Assembly (NCBI GenBank): GCA_030280995.1
Contig: JASXTE010000005.1
Span: 29,948,001-30,012,000 of the forward strand
DNA from: Hemileia vastatrix
Taxonomy: Eukaryota > Basidiomycota > Pucciniomycetes > Pucciniales > Zaghouaniaceae
Length of the DNA stretch: 64,000 nt
Direction of reading: 5' to 3'
Part shown: in pieces, positions 46,996 through 60,789 of the stretch
Numbering within the stretch: the first letter of the stretch is position 1
How the letters are laid out: every line of letters starts with the position of its first letter
Program-made: the position numbers and the translations under genes
Notes under the pieces: model-generated
Databases searched by the model: none
Told to the model about the DNA's origin: nothing
The model's input: the letters and a program-made list of their open reading frames with translations, nothing else

Positions 46996-47880
46996 AAAGC
47001 CAGTTTGAATTGTGTATTTATTTATTCTATTGGTTTTGTTGTTTTAATTAAAATTTTATCATATGTTTTATAAGATTTTGAAAGGGAAAGATAAAAAAGA
47101 AAGAAAAAAAATATTTGAATAAAATTTTGTTTTAAATTTTGAAAGAAGAAAAGAAAGAATATTTAACTGAGGAGAATTTTTTAAGTAAAAAAAAAAATAG
47201 TTGATTAAAAATTTTATTTTTATGTTTTTAAATGAAAATTTAATGAGAAAAAAAAGAAAAAGGAAAAATGTTATTTGTGAAAATTTATTTGAGGTTATTT
47301 TTGAAGTTTTGAGGAATTTTTGTTATTTGAAGAGAAAGGAAAAAAAATAGTTTTGAAAAAAAAAGAATTTGAAAGAAAAAAGTAATTTGTTCAAAGAATT
47401 GTAAAAGAGAGATTTAAAGGTTGAAGTGAAGTTTGAGAAATGTTGTCGTATTGAGTTCGTGAAAAATTTTGATAATTCAAAGAAAAAGAAATAAGGAAAT
47501 AAAAAATTGTATTTTGAAAAAGAAAAAAAAGTTTGAAAGGAGAAAAGAATGATAATTAAAAGAATTATTGATTTTTTTTTTTTAAGATTTTATTTTAATA
47601 AATTTTTTAAGACTTTGTTTTTTTACTTTATTTTTTAATTTTTATTTAATTTTAATTAAATTAAATTAAATTAAATTTATTTTTAAAGAAGATTGAGAAA
47701 AAAAAATTTTGAAAGTGAAGAAAAATAGAAAACAGAGTAAGGGTTTTTAGAAGAGAAGAAGTTTTAGAATTTTAAGAAAAGAAAAGAAAGGAAAAGAGAA
47801 GACAAAAGAAAATTAAAAGAGAGTTTTAAGGTTTTGGTTTTAAAGGATATTTAAGATGAAAAGATTTTAGGAGTTCAGGG
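46996..47880 (+). repeat. Purine-rich low-complexity tract
   Basis: About 880 bp of A/G-rich sequence (GAAAG, AAAAGAA words) with few C residues on the plus strand. It sits 3' of the chromodomain of the minus-strand gypsy copy. No ORF. Confidence 0.6.
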
Positions 47881-47884
47881 GCAT

Positions 47885-50800
47885 TAGAAACATTGATGGC
47901 TGGTTGCAAGGATTTTTTGTCTGAGTCATCAAGGAAGCCTTCCCATTCCACGAGGTATTGAATTTTCCCCTTGCGCATTTTTGAATCAAGGATATGGCTT
48001 ACTTCCCACTCTAAATGATCTTCTACTTCAGATGGTTCTGGAGGAGGTTGGTTCCTGCCCGGGTATGTTTCTCAAGCCAGTTCCAGGAGAGATATGTAGA
48101 AAACAGGGTGAATAGCCTGCCATTTAGGAGGTAGCCTGAGTCAAAATGTAGTTTTAGAGACTTCGGAATTGATTTCGAATGGTCCTGAGCGCTTTTTGGC
48201 CAGTTTCTTAGATGGTCGAGTCGTTGGAATGTTTTGTGCGTCGAGCCATACTTTGTCGCCTGGTTTAAAGGAAGGAGCAGATTGTCGATGTTTATTGGCC
48301 TGTTCCTTGTACTTTCAAATTGCTAATTCCAAGTTTGATTTAAGTTCTTCTTGGAGTCGTGATATAGTTATTGAGTTGAATCAAGGATGTCTTCCATAAA
48401 AAGTTTCAAAAGGAGATTGTCGTGTTGAACATGAGTCAAGTTATTATAAGCATATTTGGTTAATGGTAACCATGTGGTCCAATCTTCTTGTTGGTAACTG
48501 ACATACATTTTGAGGTGTTGCTCGAGGATTCGATTGACCCTTTCTGTTTGCCCATCATTTTCAGGATGATAGGCCTTGGAAAGATTCCTTGTGATATTGA
48601 GTTGTTGAAACAATTGAGTCCAGAATGTGGATACAAACAATGAGCCTCTATCTGAAACAATATCATTAGGTATGCCATGTTTGGAAAATAAATATTCTAG
48701 AAACAATTTTGACAAATCTTCTGCTGTAGCAGTAGTAGTGGTTTTAATGAAAATAGACATCTTTGAAAATCTATCTACTATCACTAATATAGCATCAAAA
48801 TTATTAGAGAGAGGAAGTTGAGAAATAAAATCCATCGATAAAGATTCCCAAGTTTTAGAGGGAATAGGAAGCAGTTGAAGCAACCCATTCTTCCAGTGAC
48901 GGGGAGCATTATTCCTTTTACATTTGTAACAAGATCTTATATAGGCTTTGATCTCTCTGGTCTTTTCTGGCCAGAAGAAATCCCTCACTATTGACCTTAT
49001 CAACACCAAAATGACCAGCTAATGGAGAATCATGTTGACTATTGAAAATCCATAATTTTATTTCATTGTTGTTGGGTATGACTACTCTACCTTCAAAGAC
49101 TAATAGACCGGATTAAATACTAAATCTTTTGGAACCTTGCTTCAAGAGTATTTTGTCTTTCAACCCTAAACAATAATTTTCCTTTGACTGAGCTTCGAGG
49201 ATGTTGGATAGTGGATTTTGAAAGATTGAATTTTCATCAAATTAAGTTGATGAGTTGTTAACATTTATTCATTTAAGATTGATTTCAAATTTTCTGGGTT
49301 CTTGTCATCAAATTCGTCTTCCCGCTGTGGGTAAATGTCATCCTGATGTGACAGGATATCTTGGACAACAAAGTTCTTACCTGGGCAATAGGAAATAGAG
49401 AAAGGAAATTCAGACAGAAATTCAGCCCACCTGGCCTGACTCCTGGTTAACAGTTTGGAAGAAATAAAGTACTTCAAAGCATTATGGTCAGTCATGATCT
49501 GAAAAGGACTATCCAGGCTGAGAAGAAAAGAGCGCCATTTTTTAAGACAATGAATGAGAGCTAATAGCTCTTTGTCATGATTTTCATAATTTAATTCTGC
49601 CGCAATGAGTTTTCCGGACTCAAAAGTAACAGGATGAAACAATTTTGTTTCAGGATTGAATTCAGAGATGACACCTGAAATAGCATAATTGCTAGTGTCT
49701 GTCTCGACCACTGTCAAAGCAGAAGGATCAAAATGACAAAGAATAGGAGCTGTGGTGATTGCAGTCTTCAATGCTTTGAATTCCTTTCATGCTGTAGAAG
49801 TAAAAACAAAAGTAGTATCTTTTCTAAGAAGAGAAGTATTATTGGAAATAGTTTTAGAGTAATCTTTGATAAATCTTCTATAGAAATTGGAAAAACCCAA
49901 AAATCCTTGAAGGGATTTAACAGTTTGGGCTCAGGCCATTCCAGGACTTTTTGGACCTTTTTTTCATCCATGACTAACCCATCAGTGGAAAACGTAAAAC
50001 CCAAAAAATCAATAGATTTAAGATGGAATTCGCACTTATTGTGCTTGAAATAGAGATCGTGATCACAAAGGCGATTAAGATCCTATCAAACATGATGAAT
50101 ATGTTCATCAAGTGTCTTCAAGAAAATTAAAATATTGTCTAAATAGACAACAACAAATTGTTCAACAACATCTTGAAAGATGTCATTAACAAAAGTTTGA
50201 AAATTAGATGGTGCCTTACACAATCTAAAAGGCATGACTATATATTCAAAACTACCAAATATAGTGCGCATTGCAGTCAGTGGTTCATGACCTTCCGCAA
50301 TGTGAATAAGATTATATGCACCTCTAAGATAAATTTTAGAAAAGCAATTAGCACCATTGAAAAGGGTAAGGAGCAATGACATAGGGGGAACAGGATACGG
50401 ATTCTTCTTAGTGACTTTGTTGAGCTTTCTATAGTCAAAACACAACCTAAGTCTACAATCCTTTTTCTTTACAAAAAGAACAGGGGAGCGGGTTGGAGAT
50501 TTACTGGCTCTGATGAAACCTTTGACTACATTCTCTGCAATGTATTCTCGAAGAACTTGAGATTTGTCCTTTGACAAAGAATAGACAGGACCTGCCAGAG
50601 ATACTGAACCTATTAACTCTATTTGATGGTTGTAGGGTTGATGAGGTGGTAATTTATTGGCCTTGTGGATTGAGGAAACATCAAGGAAATCATGATAAAT
50701 TTCCGGAAGAGTTGATTTAATGGCTTCAACATTGATTTGGTTGTCCTCATCTTGTTTGAGAGAGTCTGTCAAGGGAAGACAAGAATTGAGATAGCATGAT

Positions 50801-51510
50801 TTGACTACTTTGAGGCAATTTAAATCCTCTTCAAGTGAAGTGATTGAGCTAGAAGGGTTAGCCAACTTCTCATTTAGAGAAAGATCAGAAGCTTGCAAGT
50901 CATCTGGCAGAGATTTTTCCTCTAACAGGACATTTTCAGGCGGGTTGTTTAACTCCCTATTGACCTGCATTGAAGAATCAGAAATATACTTAGCGCCCCC
51001 ATGACCAATCAATTTTAGGATTCCAATGCATTAAAAAGTCATTGCCAAGAATGGTGTCGTCCATTCTTGGGGCGTCCAAGACATATAATTCCCACTCAAA
51101 GGGGGGAAAATTTGGAAAGTTAAAAACTTATAAAACTTTCTTACTTAGCCAATATTTGGGTTCCTCTGATTTGACCAAATAAATTGGAATTCAGTCAATA
51201 TCTATGAATTTCAGCTTATAATTCTAGGCAAAAGATAAACTGACAAAAGAAATTGAAGCCCCAGACTCTATAATACAACTGAAAGGGGTATCCTCCTCAA
51301 AAAGAATGAATCTCAAGCGGTTTAAGGCAACTCCAGTCCTTAAGACATGGAGTTTCTATGCACTGGGAGAGATAAGATAGTTTGCTTTGCACACAAGTAA
51401 ACTACCTACTAGTTTTTTGAATTTGAACTAGTACCTTCTCTTTCCTTAAACTTCACACAATCTTCTAGCTTGTGCTTACCCCCACAATACATACATAGCC
51501 CATTATCTGC
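47885..51510 (-). pseudogene. Decayed Ty3/gypsy chromovirus pol
   Basis: Minus strand, in order: gag zinc knuckle CMYCGGKHKLEDC (about 51505-51465); protease CIIESGAS (about 51275), where Asp of the active site is Glu; reverse transcriptase 51012-50086 (LCFDYRKLNKVTKKNPYP, MPFRLCKAPSNFQ, VVYLDNILIF in place of YLDDI); RNase H 49771-49265 (VVETDTSNYAISG, HDKELLALIHCLKKWR); integrase 49009-48368 (CYKCKRNNAPRH, MDFISQLP, DRGSLF, NDGQTERVN). The integrase tail (KVWLDAQNIPTTRPSKKL) and a chromodomain (EWEVSHILD…YLVEWEGF, about 48045-47925) follow. Many frameshifts and stops. It is of the Tf2-like/basidiomycete chromovirus kind, distinct from the copy at 38.7 kb. Confidence 0.85.
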
Positions 51511-51519
51511 TTGTCTCTT

Positions 51520-51715
51520 CCTCTCATCTTCTTTAAGTTCCCAAATATCCACCAAAATTCCCCTTTATATATACCCAAAATCCCTGGAGCTCATTCTCCT
51601 GATTCCAAAACCCATTACACTGCTATCTTCAGAAATTACAGATATTTGAGGGTGCTCATCTCCCCATGGGGTCCACTCCAAGAAGTTTCACAGGCCTAGT
51701 AACCAATAAAACTTC
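51520..51715 (-). repeat. Diverged LTR fragment of the TGTCAG family
   Basis: On the minus strand, from about 51700 down, it reads GTGGACCCCATGGGGAGATGA, then CTGTAATTTC and GATAGCAGTG, then GGATTTTGGGTATATATAA. These match the order and spacing of the LTR block at 34240-34350 (GTGGACTCCATGGGGAGGTGA … GGATTTGGGTATAAGT). Only the promoter-proximal part is left, abutting the gag zinc knuckle of the decayed chromovirus. Confidence 0.65.
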
Positions 51716-52430
51716 CTCCTCACAAAAGAAGATACCAGTACACATCATTATAACCCCAAAAGAAGGAATAAACCCCAAACAAGAATTTCTGGTGCACAAA
51801 GCACTGATTGTGAATGACTACAAGTAAATGAAATATTTAAAAAAACCCATAAAGGAGCCAAATAAAAGCCTCATTAGATGATAACCATAAAAATTAATAA
51901 TTGAACCAATATAAATAATTTCCCACACAAAGAATATCATTCCCATGCCCAACCATTGACCCAATACCCAGATCCAGAGACCAGAAGAGGCGTGGTAAGT
52001 GAAAGGATTTTTAGGTAGCCTTGAGAGGTGGTTTAAAGCGTGAATTTTTGATCTTTTAGGTGTATATATGCATTTGAGGCGTGATTGAGACCTTCTGGGC
52101 ACATATCTTGAGGTGATTGATACTCTCTGTGCATATAATAATGTTTTATGATGTCACCATGTAATTAAAACACTTATTAAGTGCAAGTTACTTAATTCTT
52201 CAATGATCACATAAGGGATAATCACACATAAGGTAAGAATTTAAATAAAAGTACTTCTTTGACCTTTCTAAGGTGTTTTATTATATTATATTTGAGCATT
52301 AAAGGTAATTTTTTTGAGTATCATTTACTGTTACTTTTCTACATGTCTTAGATATGTATTCAACATTTTTTGATTCTCCATTTTCTCAGTGCTGGGGGAA
52401 CCAAGGCTGAAAAGATTAGTCTTTTTTCTT
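51716..52430. other. Spacer without recognised features
   Basis: AT-rich; the ORFs here have no motifs. It may contain the rest of the diverged LTR, which I cannot align by eye. Confidence 0.35.
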
Positions 52431-52439
52431 GCTTCAAAA

Positions 52440-53395
52440 GCCCCTCAAAAAGTCACCCCTTTAACCCTTCCTTGCCTGTCTCAAACCCCCCCTTTAACCC
52501 CTCCTTTCTGACCTCAACCCTACTTTACCCCCTCAAACCACCTTTAAACCCCCTCTAGTCACTCCTTACCCACCTTAAACTCCCCTCTTTACCCACTTAC
52601 CCCCCTTTAACCCATCCTTACCTGCCTCAAATCCCCCTTTAGTCCCCCTTTACCCCCTCCTTACCCGCCTCAAACCCTCCCCCCTTTAGTCCCCCTTTAC
52701 CCCTTCTATACCCTATAAATCATCCCTTTACCCCCCCTTTAACCCCTCCTTGCCTGCCTCAAACTGCCCCTTCAGCCCCCTTTTACCCCCTCAAACCTGC
52801 CTCAACCACCCCCCTCAAACCCCTCTACAAACCACCTAAAGCCAACTTATCAAATTGGTAAAAATTTGATAAGTTGGTGAACAATTTCTAACAATTTTTC
52901 ACTAAATTATTGAATAATTAGAGATTCAATAAGTAAATTAATGATTATTAGCAATTTTTCATTAACTTATTGAATTAATAATAATTCAATAAGTAGGCAC
53001 TGGGGGGTTTGTGGAGGGCTTTGAGAGGGGGGGTTTGAGGTGGGTTTGAGGGGGTAAAGGGGGGCTTGAGGGGGCCAAGGAGGGGGTAAAGTGGGGTAAA
53101 AAGGGGACTTGAGGCAGGCAAGGAGGGGTTGAAGGGGGGGGTAAAGGGGGGTAAAGAGGGTAAAGGGTGGATAAAGCAAGGGTAAAGGGGGGGTAAAGTG
53201 GGGGTAAAGGGGGGTAAAGGGGGGTAAAGGGGGGTTAGAGGTTGGAAAGGAGGGATTGAAGGGGGGATTGAGGGGGTAAAGGGGGGGTTGAGGTGGCAAA
53301 GAGCGAGAGAAAAGGGCTTATGGAGGCAGACAAGGAGGGGGGAAATGGGGATGATTGAGGGGGTAAAGGGAGGGACTCCATCCACACCCCTCCAA
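52440..53395. repeat. C-rich / G-rich foldback minisatellite
   Basis: The left part (52440-52840) is a degenerate repeat of CCCCCTTTAACCCCTCC / TTGCCTGCCTCAAA units. The right part (52995-53395) is its reverse-complement type: GGGGGTAAAGGGG, GGGTTGAGG, GAGGCAGGCAAGGAGGGG. The AT-rich middle has smaller inverted repeats (TTATCAAATT…AATTTGATAAG at 52847-52881; TATTGAAT…ATTCAATA). The right half has many runs of three or more G at short intervals. Proline-rich frames through it are artefacts. Confidence 0.75.
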
Positions 53396-54844
53396 CTTCA
53401 ACCATTATCAATTTAAACACTACTCAAACTTTTTATAAGTCTTCTCTTCTTCATCTCTATATTTCTCACTAATAATTCATATGCTTAAAATAAACTTACT
53501 GTTCATTCATTTTTTCTATTTAATTTCTTTTTTAGATCACTATATAATCAGTCATCTCAAACTGGTCTTTTTTCATCTCTTACCCATTTATTACTGTAAC
53601 TAATCATTTAATTGTGAGAATATTTCTTTTTATTTTTATTTTCATCTAATCATAATAGTACAAATAACTATCTCAGTATTTTACAGAAACCCCTTCAACC
53701 CATCATGAAAAACAGGATCACCTGACTCTGAACTCAAAAATATTGAACAAAGCCAAGTTTTGCTCAGTTTCCCCAACTCTGAACCAGATGATTATGGTGA
53801 ATCTAAAATCCCTATAAATTCTGGACATTCTGAGGACCAAGTAAGGCTGGGATTCACTTTTTTCTCAAGAAAATATCTAAAACAGCCATATCACACAGCC
53901 CTTTAAAAATGTAAATCATCCAAAATTAAATACTTCAAGATCTGAGAGAGTCACCTCTGATCCAAAACACTTATTTTTGTGTGGGAACTCAAAAGAAATT
54001 ATCAGGAAGAATTAAAAAGCTGAAAATTTACTGAAATCATCAAGGGAGAAAATACAAAATTAGCTTTTTTTTAATAAAAAGCATGATAATTTTTAAAAAA
54101 ATTAGCTGGATTTTTACATTAAATCATGGGTGAGATTTTTATGCCTGAAAAAACAAAAATTGGGTACCAATGAAAAATTGAAGGAAAAAAATTAATACCT
54201 AAAGGCATGTCCTCCAAACAGCAGATTGATTTGTTGTATGGCACAAATGTATTTCAAAGCTTTGGCGCATGTAAATGGATCATTAATTTAAATTTATTAA
54301 CAAACTTATCAGCTTACATATTTGCCATATTAATAGAAATATGTTGTACAGTTATCTTTGATGTGAGTGAAATTCAGCCCCAAAAATTATGGGAGTGATA
54401 AAAAAAATCACACAGACCTACATCAAGTGAAATTTCAGATAAGAAAAATTATAAAATTTTGAACATGATTACGACATCCCAAGGACCTTATGGGGATATT
54501 AGAAAGCTTTCAGAAGCCCCTGTTTCTCTGAACACCAAGAATCCTACTGAATAATTTATTATTACTATGTATAAAGCTGAAATTGGGGAGAAAGCAATTG
54601 TAATTATACCTGTCAGCCAGGCTACGCTAAGGAGTCCAGCAAATCTTATGTCAAATTACTTTAACATAAATGAGAGACAAAATATATTTAAGTCATAAAT
54701 ACAAATTAAATATTATATTAAATAAAATTATATAACCATATTTTAAAATAAGTGTTATATTAATTTTATTATTATATAAATTGTATATACATTTAAATTA
54801 AAAAAATATTATATTTCATAAAATATTGACACATTTTATGTATT
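53396..54844. other. AT-rich gene-free stretch
   Basis: No ORF with motifs on either strand; no repeat recognised. Confidence 0.4.
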
Positions 54845-54848
54845 TAAT

Positions 54849-55044
54849 GGGGGTATCAAAGTTAGAAATCTTCCATTTCAAAATATCTATTTTTTCCCCC
54901 AAATAAACTTTGATTATTTTCAAAATATGCCATATTGTGCACCAAAAACACCTTTTTACCAAGAATAAATGTCAAGTTTGTGGTTTCTATTTGTGTTGTG
55001 AAATATCTTTTAAATAATTACAAATTTTCAACTTTGATACCCCC
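54849..55044. mobile_element. MITE, 196 bp
   Basis: Terminal inverted repeats GGGGGTATCAAAGTT (54849-54863) and AACTTTGATACCCCC (55030-55044), 15 bp perfect and extending weakly inward, flanked by TAAT on both sides (54845-54848, 55045-55048). Non-coding. The superfamily is uncertain: the 4-bp duplication could also be read as TAA. Confidence 0.75.
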
Positions 55045-55048
55045 TAAT

Positions 55049-58000
55049 GTTTATAAATTAATAATTAATTAATTACAAATCCAAATTTTAATTATAAATA
55101 ATAAATTCAACTTCTAATGTTATTAATTAATTAATTATATGTATTCAATAGTAAAAATTATACCTTTAAACCAACAATTATTGAAGGCTTATTCAACTCA
55201 CAATTGGGCCATCAATAAAATTGATCCAATAGAAACTTTATTAAAAAAAATTAAATTTTTTATTTAAATAATTAGTGTTTTCATTAAAATAACTACTTTT
55301 TGAAATTATAATACAATTTTATACTAGTAAAAGTAGTTTGAATTAATTAATTAATAGTTTTTTTCATACATAAACAAACTATATAAATTATTTAGTGAAA
55401 AATAGTATAATTTTATGATTCCCTTACACCTGATTATTTTTCTAAAATTTGGTAACCTTTTTTAAAAAGTAATTCTTCTGTTTCATACCAAATTAGGGAC
55501 CCATTACTAATACTATTTTTTTAAGGAATTAATGCTGGGATACAAGGGTTTTTTTTCTTTTTTTTAAAATGTTTCATGGCAACTCTCTATTCTTTTTTAC
55601 ACTTATCATTTTTTATATCCTTTTTTACCCTGTAACTACATCTGATTGATGTGTTAGTAGGTCATAGTTTCCTATATAAAGGCCTTGTTTTCTTACTTGT
55701 AGTCTGCATTACTTAAATTAATTTAAATAGAATAAATAACAATTTTAGCTGAAATTGTACATATTTTTCTAGAATTTTTATTACAGGGTTTAAAATGCTA
55801 CTTAAATTAAGAAATATATCTATATAAATAGGAAACTTTAATATTGGTTCAATTATTAAATTTGATTTTGTCATAAAAAGAGAGATAAAAATAAATTACT
55901 TGATTAAATAAAATCCTTACATCCAATAGTTGTTTAACAAACCCTAACTCTCCTTATTAGTTGTAGGTGTTATCTTTTTTTTCCACTTTCCTTTTATTCT
56001 TCATCTTCTCTTTTTTTTCTTTAGTTTTCTTCTGTCTTCTATAAAAAAAGGCAACAATATCTTTATTCCCCTTTTAAAAGAGCCTTACTTACCACCAATA
56101 TCTTTCATAAACTTAAAGTACTAAAATTCAAGAACTTTGGCTTAAACCATTTTCTTTTCATTGAAAACACTTATTTTATCTGAGGCATTCCCTTATATTT
56201 TTTCAAACCAAAATTATCTTGGAAATTATAACAATTCTCCACATAAATATCATTGCTTATCCTCTTAATTATTTATAGGTGCATTTTATCCATTATTTTA
56301 TTTTTTCTTTAAAAGCTCAATTTATTTCTTTCTTTTTTACAAACCTGACCCCTTTATTCCCACCTACAGAACAGGAACTTACCATTTTTATATTAAAACT
56401 AAAGCTCGTGTATCTGGAATGTGGATTGGTGGATACAAACTCTCTCAAATCATTTTAAACCTTAGCCTTCCTTTACCTCTTTTCTGTTTCACTATCAAAA
56501 AAATTTTAAACTAGAGCAGCTGTTTCATCTTCAACACCTCTGGAGGAACAGACTATGCATTCTTTACTGAAGCAAAAAATTTAAATTTTTTTTGTCAATT
56601 TTTTTTTCCAATTTTATTTTTTCTCATTAATATAGGCTGTGTCTGAAATTTATTTTTGTGGGGATTAAACCATTTTATTGTTATTTTTTACCAAAATAAA
56701 AAATTGTTTTATAAAAACTTAAATTTCTTAATAATAACAAGGTTTAAAAAAATTTCATGTTTCCTTTTAGAATCTATGAAGCATTCGATACATCAGAAAG
56801 AGTTTTGGTTAAAGAAATCAGTACAGCTGGAATAATTTGTGGAGAATCCTAAACTATTTTACATGAATTATAGAATTATTGTCATTATTTTAGCATAAAA
56901 AATAGAGTATAGGCTAGTTTTTTCTTTTTTTTCTTGATTGAACTTAAAATTTCTTAATGTTTTAGAAATATTTAAAGCTGAATGATATGACTCTTTACTA
57001 GAAGAAAAAAAATGTATATGATATCTCAATGTTTTTGCATATAAGAAAAAAAAGGATTTCATCATACAAAACATTCCATTTCACATATCACCTGTAAAAA
57101 ACCTAGCATCTGCTATTTGTCTCCTATCCCTTATTGAACTATAGTAGTTTAATGGCGGGAAGGCACCTGCTAGAAGTTCACAAACTTATTTTTATTTTTT
57201 ATTGTATTAAATTTTTATCCTAGTGTAAACAAATAACTTTAATTTTGATGAATATTTGAAATTCTTTTAGTTTGAGATATAAATACACACAGCCTCTGTG
57301 TTAAATTTTCTGCACAATTTAATTCTCCTCAACATGTAGCTTACAGATTAAATCTATTTTCCTGATCAACAGGAATTAAAAGGACCAAAAGTAAGACAAT
57401 AGGGATCTCAAATATCACCAAACACACCTAGAGTGTTTTGTTTGAAAAACACCACACAAACACACCATGAAACATGGCTGATTTGGTAGTTGGTGTCTCA
57501 AACATGAGATCAAATACATCTTTCTTTTGTAGAGTTTTATTAACCAAAATTCAGCCAACAGGTACCCACATCTTCCTTATCAGCTGCACACCACCTTCCT
57601 TCCATCCTCCCCATATACTTCATGTCAAAACTCTTCTCCCCCAGAGAATTTCCAAATAAAATTTTTTCTTTGAAACCAAAGTAAGTCTGTTAAGTTTTAT
57701 TCTTGTTTTTAGAAAATTTTCCTGCTCAAATTTCTTTACTCAAAACCTCTTATTTTTATACAAGGCATCATAAATATCTAAAATTTTTGTTAGTTTATCC
57801 TTTTCTTCAACAGAATTTTCTTTTTTCACTTATTTCTTTTTTTAGGGTTATTTTATCATGCCTTGACCAAAAATCTACTTCTCAAAAGATTTCTCCATTG
57901 AAACTGTCTGACCTTCAGATTGTAATTATTTGGCTGAAAATTAAATCTAATTTTGATGCCTGTTTTGGCTGTGCAAAGTCCACTCAAGTTGGTTTTCAAC

Positions 58001-60780
58001 CCACTTCAAATTTAAGTGGCTTTAAACAAATGGAAGTAGAGTTGAAATCAAAATCTAAAGGTAAGATGGATCTGAAAACAAAGCAAATGAGGAAAAGATT
58101 CAATAACTATCAAATAAAAAAAACAAGAAAGAAAAGATTGCTTCTTCTTCAAATAAGTTTGAGTTACCAAAGATGATGAAATGCATGGAATTATACCTGT
58201 TCCTGAGAAACTCAACTCTATGTGTCCTCTTTATGATCAAATGGATGAAATATTTGGTAAAGGCCCAGTATCAACCCCTTGCACATGAATCAAGGCCCAA
58301 GAAATGCTAAATCTCATACAAATAGTCAATATTTTCCTTTGGATCTTTCACTTGACTCTGCAGTGTTTGAATAACCATCTGCTTATTCTACAATTGAGCT
58401 TGATGAGCCCATTATTTTAAGACTAAATTACTTTTGCTATTATTTTTATTTTGTAGTGCTGATTTACTCCCCATGTGTAAACCAGACCCAAGCCTCATAA
58501 AATCTAGAAATTTTACAGGAACTAGCTGACAATGAAAGATTAGATGATAAAGAATAAACCCCTCTTATCAACAGACTCATGAAAAGTGCTTCTGCTACTT
58601 TTTGGAAAACTCAATCAACAAAGGCTTTTTTTCTGCTCATGGGGAGATTGTTAATAAACACAAACAAGGTTATATTTTTTACTTTATTTTGACTAATGCA
58701 TTTCTCTTTATTAATTTATCTTACTCTTAAAATTATAACTTGTTGATGAAAAAGAACAACCACAAATTGAAATCATGAAGTTGGAGTCTCAGGAAAAAAC
58801 TGAAGAATTTTAAATACTTTTTGAGGAGAAGAAGTGGTTTCATTGACAATCAAAGGAAGAAATTTTTTTAAGAAATTGAGAAGGATTGTTTAGATTTAAA
58901 GAGGGAGAAGGTTAGGATTTATATAGAGGATGATGAAAATTCAAATATTATTAATTTCAATTGGAAAACACCAAAATTAAGTTAAAAGCTGATGAATTTA
59001 AAATGAAGCAACTTGATGCTGAAAAATCAAGAAAAAAGATTTTTTTGATTGCCTGTGTTAATGTAAAAAAGTCAAATTCTGATATTAAAGAGTTTCTTTC
59101 TTTACTTAGTTAAAATTAAGTAAATATTAATACATTTCTCTCTGAATTTCTTCTTTAATATCTAAATGAAAATCTTCTGAAAATTCACGTATCTCCTTCC
59201 TAAGTTTTTTAAACTCTTCAAAAAAAATTTTTTTAACTAAAATACTTATATCTAATAATCTGGATACTACTCCTTCAATAATACTCTCTATTTTTTCATC
59301 AATTAAATTTAGGAATTTCTCTTTTGTATTGTATTTATCACTTTCTTTTATTTGTTCCTAAATACTATCATCATCTACAGTTTCTTTTCTTTTTATTTTT
59401 TTATGCAATCTACTACTTGAAGAATGACTTTTCCATGTCATCTTTTTAGAAAAAAATTTTTCTTGTTGAGTCTCATGTTAAGACAATAGAAGCTAAACTC
59501 ACATTTATCCACTTGGAATCTCAATCTCAAGATAACTCAGAACACAACAATACCAACTCACAAGAAGGGACTGATAGTGAATATTATTCTATCATGGATT
59601 ACAATGAAGATAAGCACATAAAGAAGATAAGTGACATTATAGATAAAAAGGTAAAAGTATTAAGGTGGTAATGGAAGATAAAAACTAAGCACTATACAAT
59701 AAGAAAAGTGATAAAATCTATACATAAGAAAAGGGAGAAAACTATTAACCTTGCATATTATCATAACAAATTTATATTTAAAAGTAAAAAGATAAATAAG
59801 CGCAAAGCTATAGATGTAGGAAAGTTAAATGTAAAAAGGATAAAAGGTATAGATACTATGTGGAAGATTTTAAATCCAAAAGCACTTAATTGCTATTTAA
59901 AATTTTTTAAGGGAAAAGTGCATCATGTGCACTTTTACTCAAAGTTATATAAGTACACATGATCTTGTAAAGTAGTCAGTTAGTAAGAATATTTTTGTGA
60001 ATGATTATTTATTTAAATCTGTTTATATTTGAAGTAATAAATTAACAATCTTTAAGATTAAATCATTAATTTAATATCTTAATCTTATATTTGTAAAGTA
60101 TTTATCCAAACTCACCAGATTTCTCACTTGAGGAATAAGTTTTGTATGAATCTTTCTCTTCATCAGAAATAATATCTTTTATGGTTTGAGATTATTTTTC
60201 AATTATCTTCAGTGGCATAATATATTTCATTTTAAATAATCCTTGTCTTATTTATCTATATCAATAATGAAATATAATGAGATACTCTTACAAGATCTCT
60301 CTTAAATCCTGGTGAGTCCAAAATTTTATGTTTGTAAATTGAATTTTTTTTTTCAGGATTAAGATTAAGAACATCACATTTTAGATGACACCAATGAAAG
60401 CTTAGAAATTTTTTGGATGTTGCTTGAGCTACTGTATTTTTAATACAATGGTGATTAGATTTTTTGCATCTTGTGCAAGGTTTAAAGTATTTATATTTGA
60501 GCTGATAACCATTGTTAGAATAGTCTTCAATACTAGATGAGGTACTAATTTAAAATATTCTGGACAAAACAAAATTTTAAATATACTTTGGTTGTTATAT
60601 AAAATGGATTTTAATACAGCAAGAATATTTATGGAAGCAAAGTATGAAAGTTTCTTTTGGAAACAAATTAACCTGCAATTTACTATAATATGGGGTCCAG
60701 ATCACCAAATTATTTATAAGTCAAAAAAATTTATGTCAAAAATCAAAATTTATTTTTGACATTAACCTCGCCTGCTATTT
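55049..60780. other. AT-rich gene-poor region
   Basis: Over 5.7 kb of A/T-rich sequence. Frames at 57474-57659, 57703-58176 and 59708-59962 are Lys/Phe-rich with no motif and fit chance. The block 58020-59060 is rich in Lys/Glu codons on the plus strand (MKLESQEKTEEF-like near 58770) and might be a relic of a coiled-coil protein, but many stops interrupt it. Confidence 0.4.
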
Positions 60781-60789
60781 ACCATAACA

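Noticed and set aside
52440..52840. Internal telomere repeat
   Set aside because: Units such as CCCCCTTTAACCCC are irregular and not the fungal TTAGGG/CCCTAA repeat.
52967..53420. Proline-rich proteins on the minus strand
   Set aside because: All three frames are open because of the C-rich repeat; no independent evidence.
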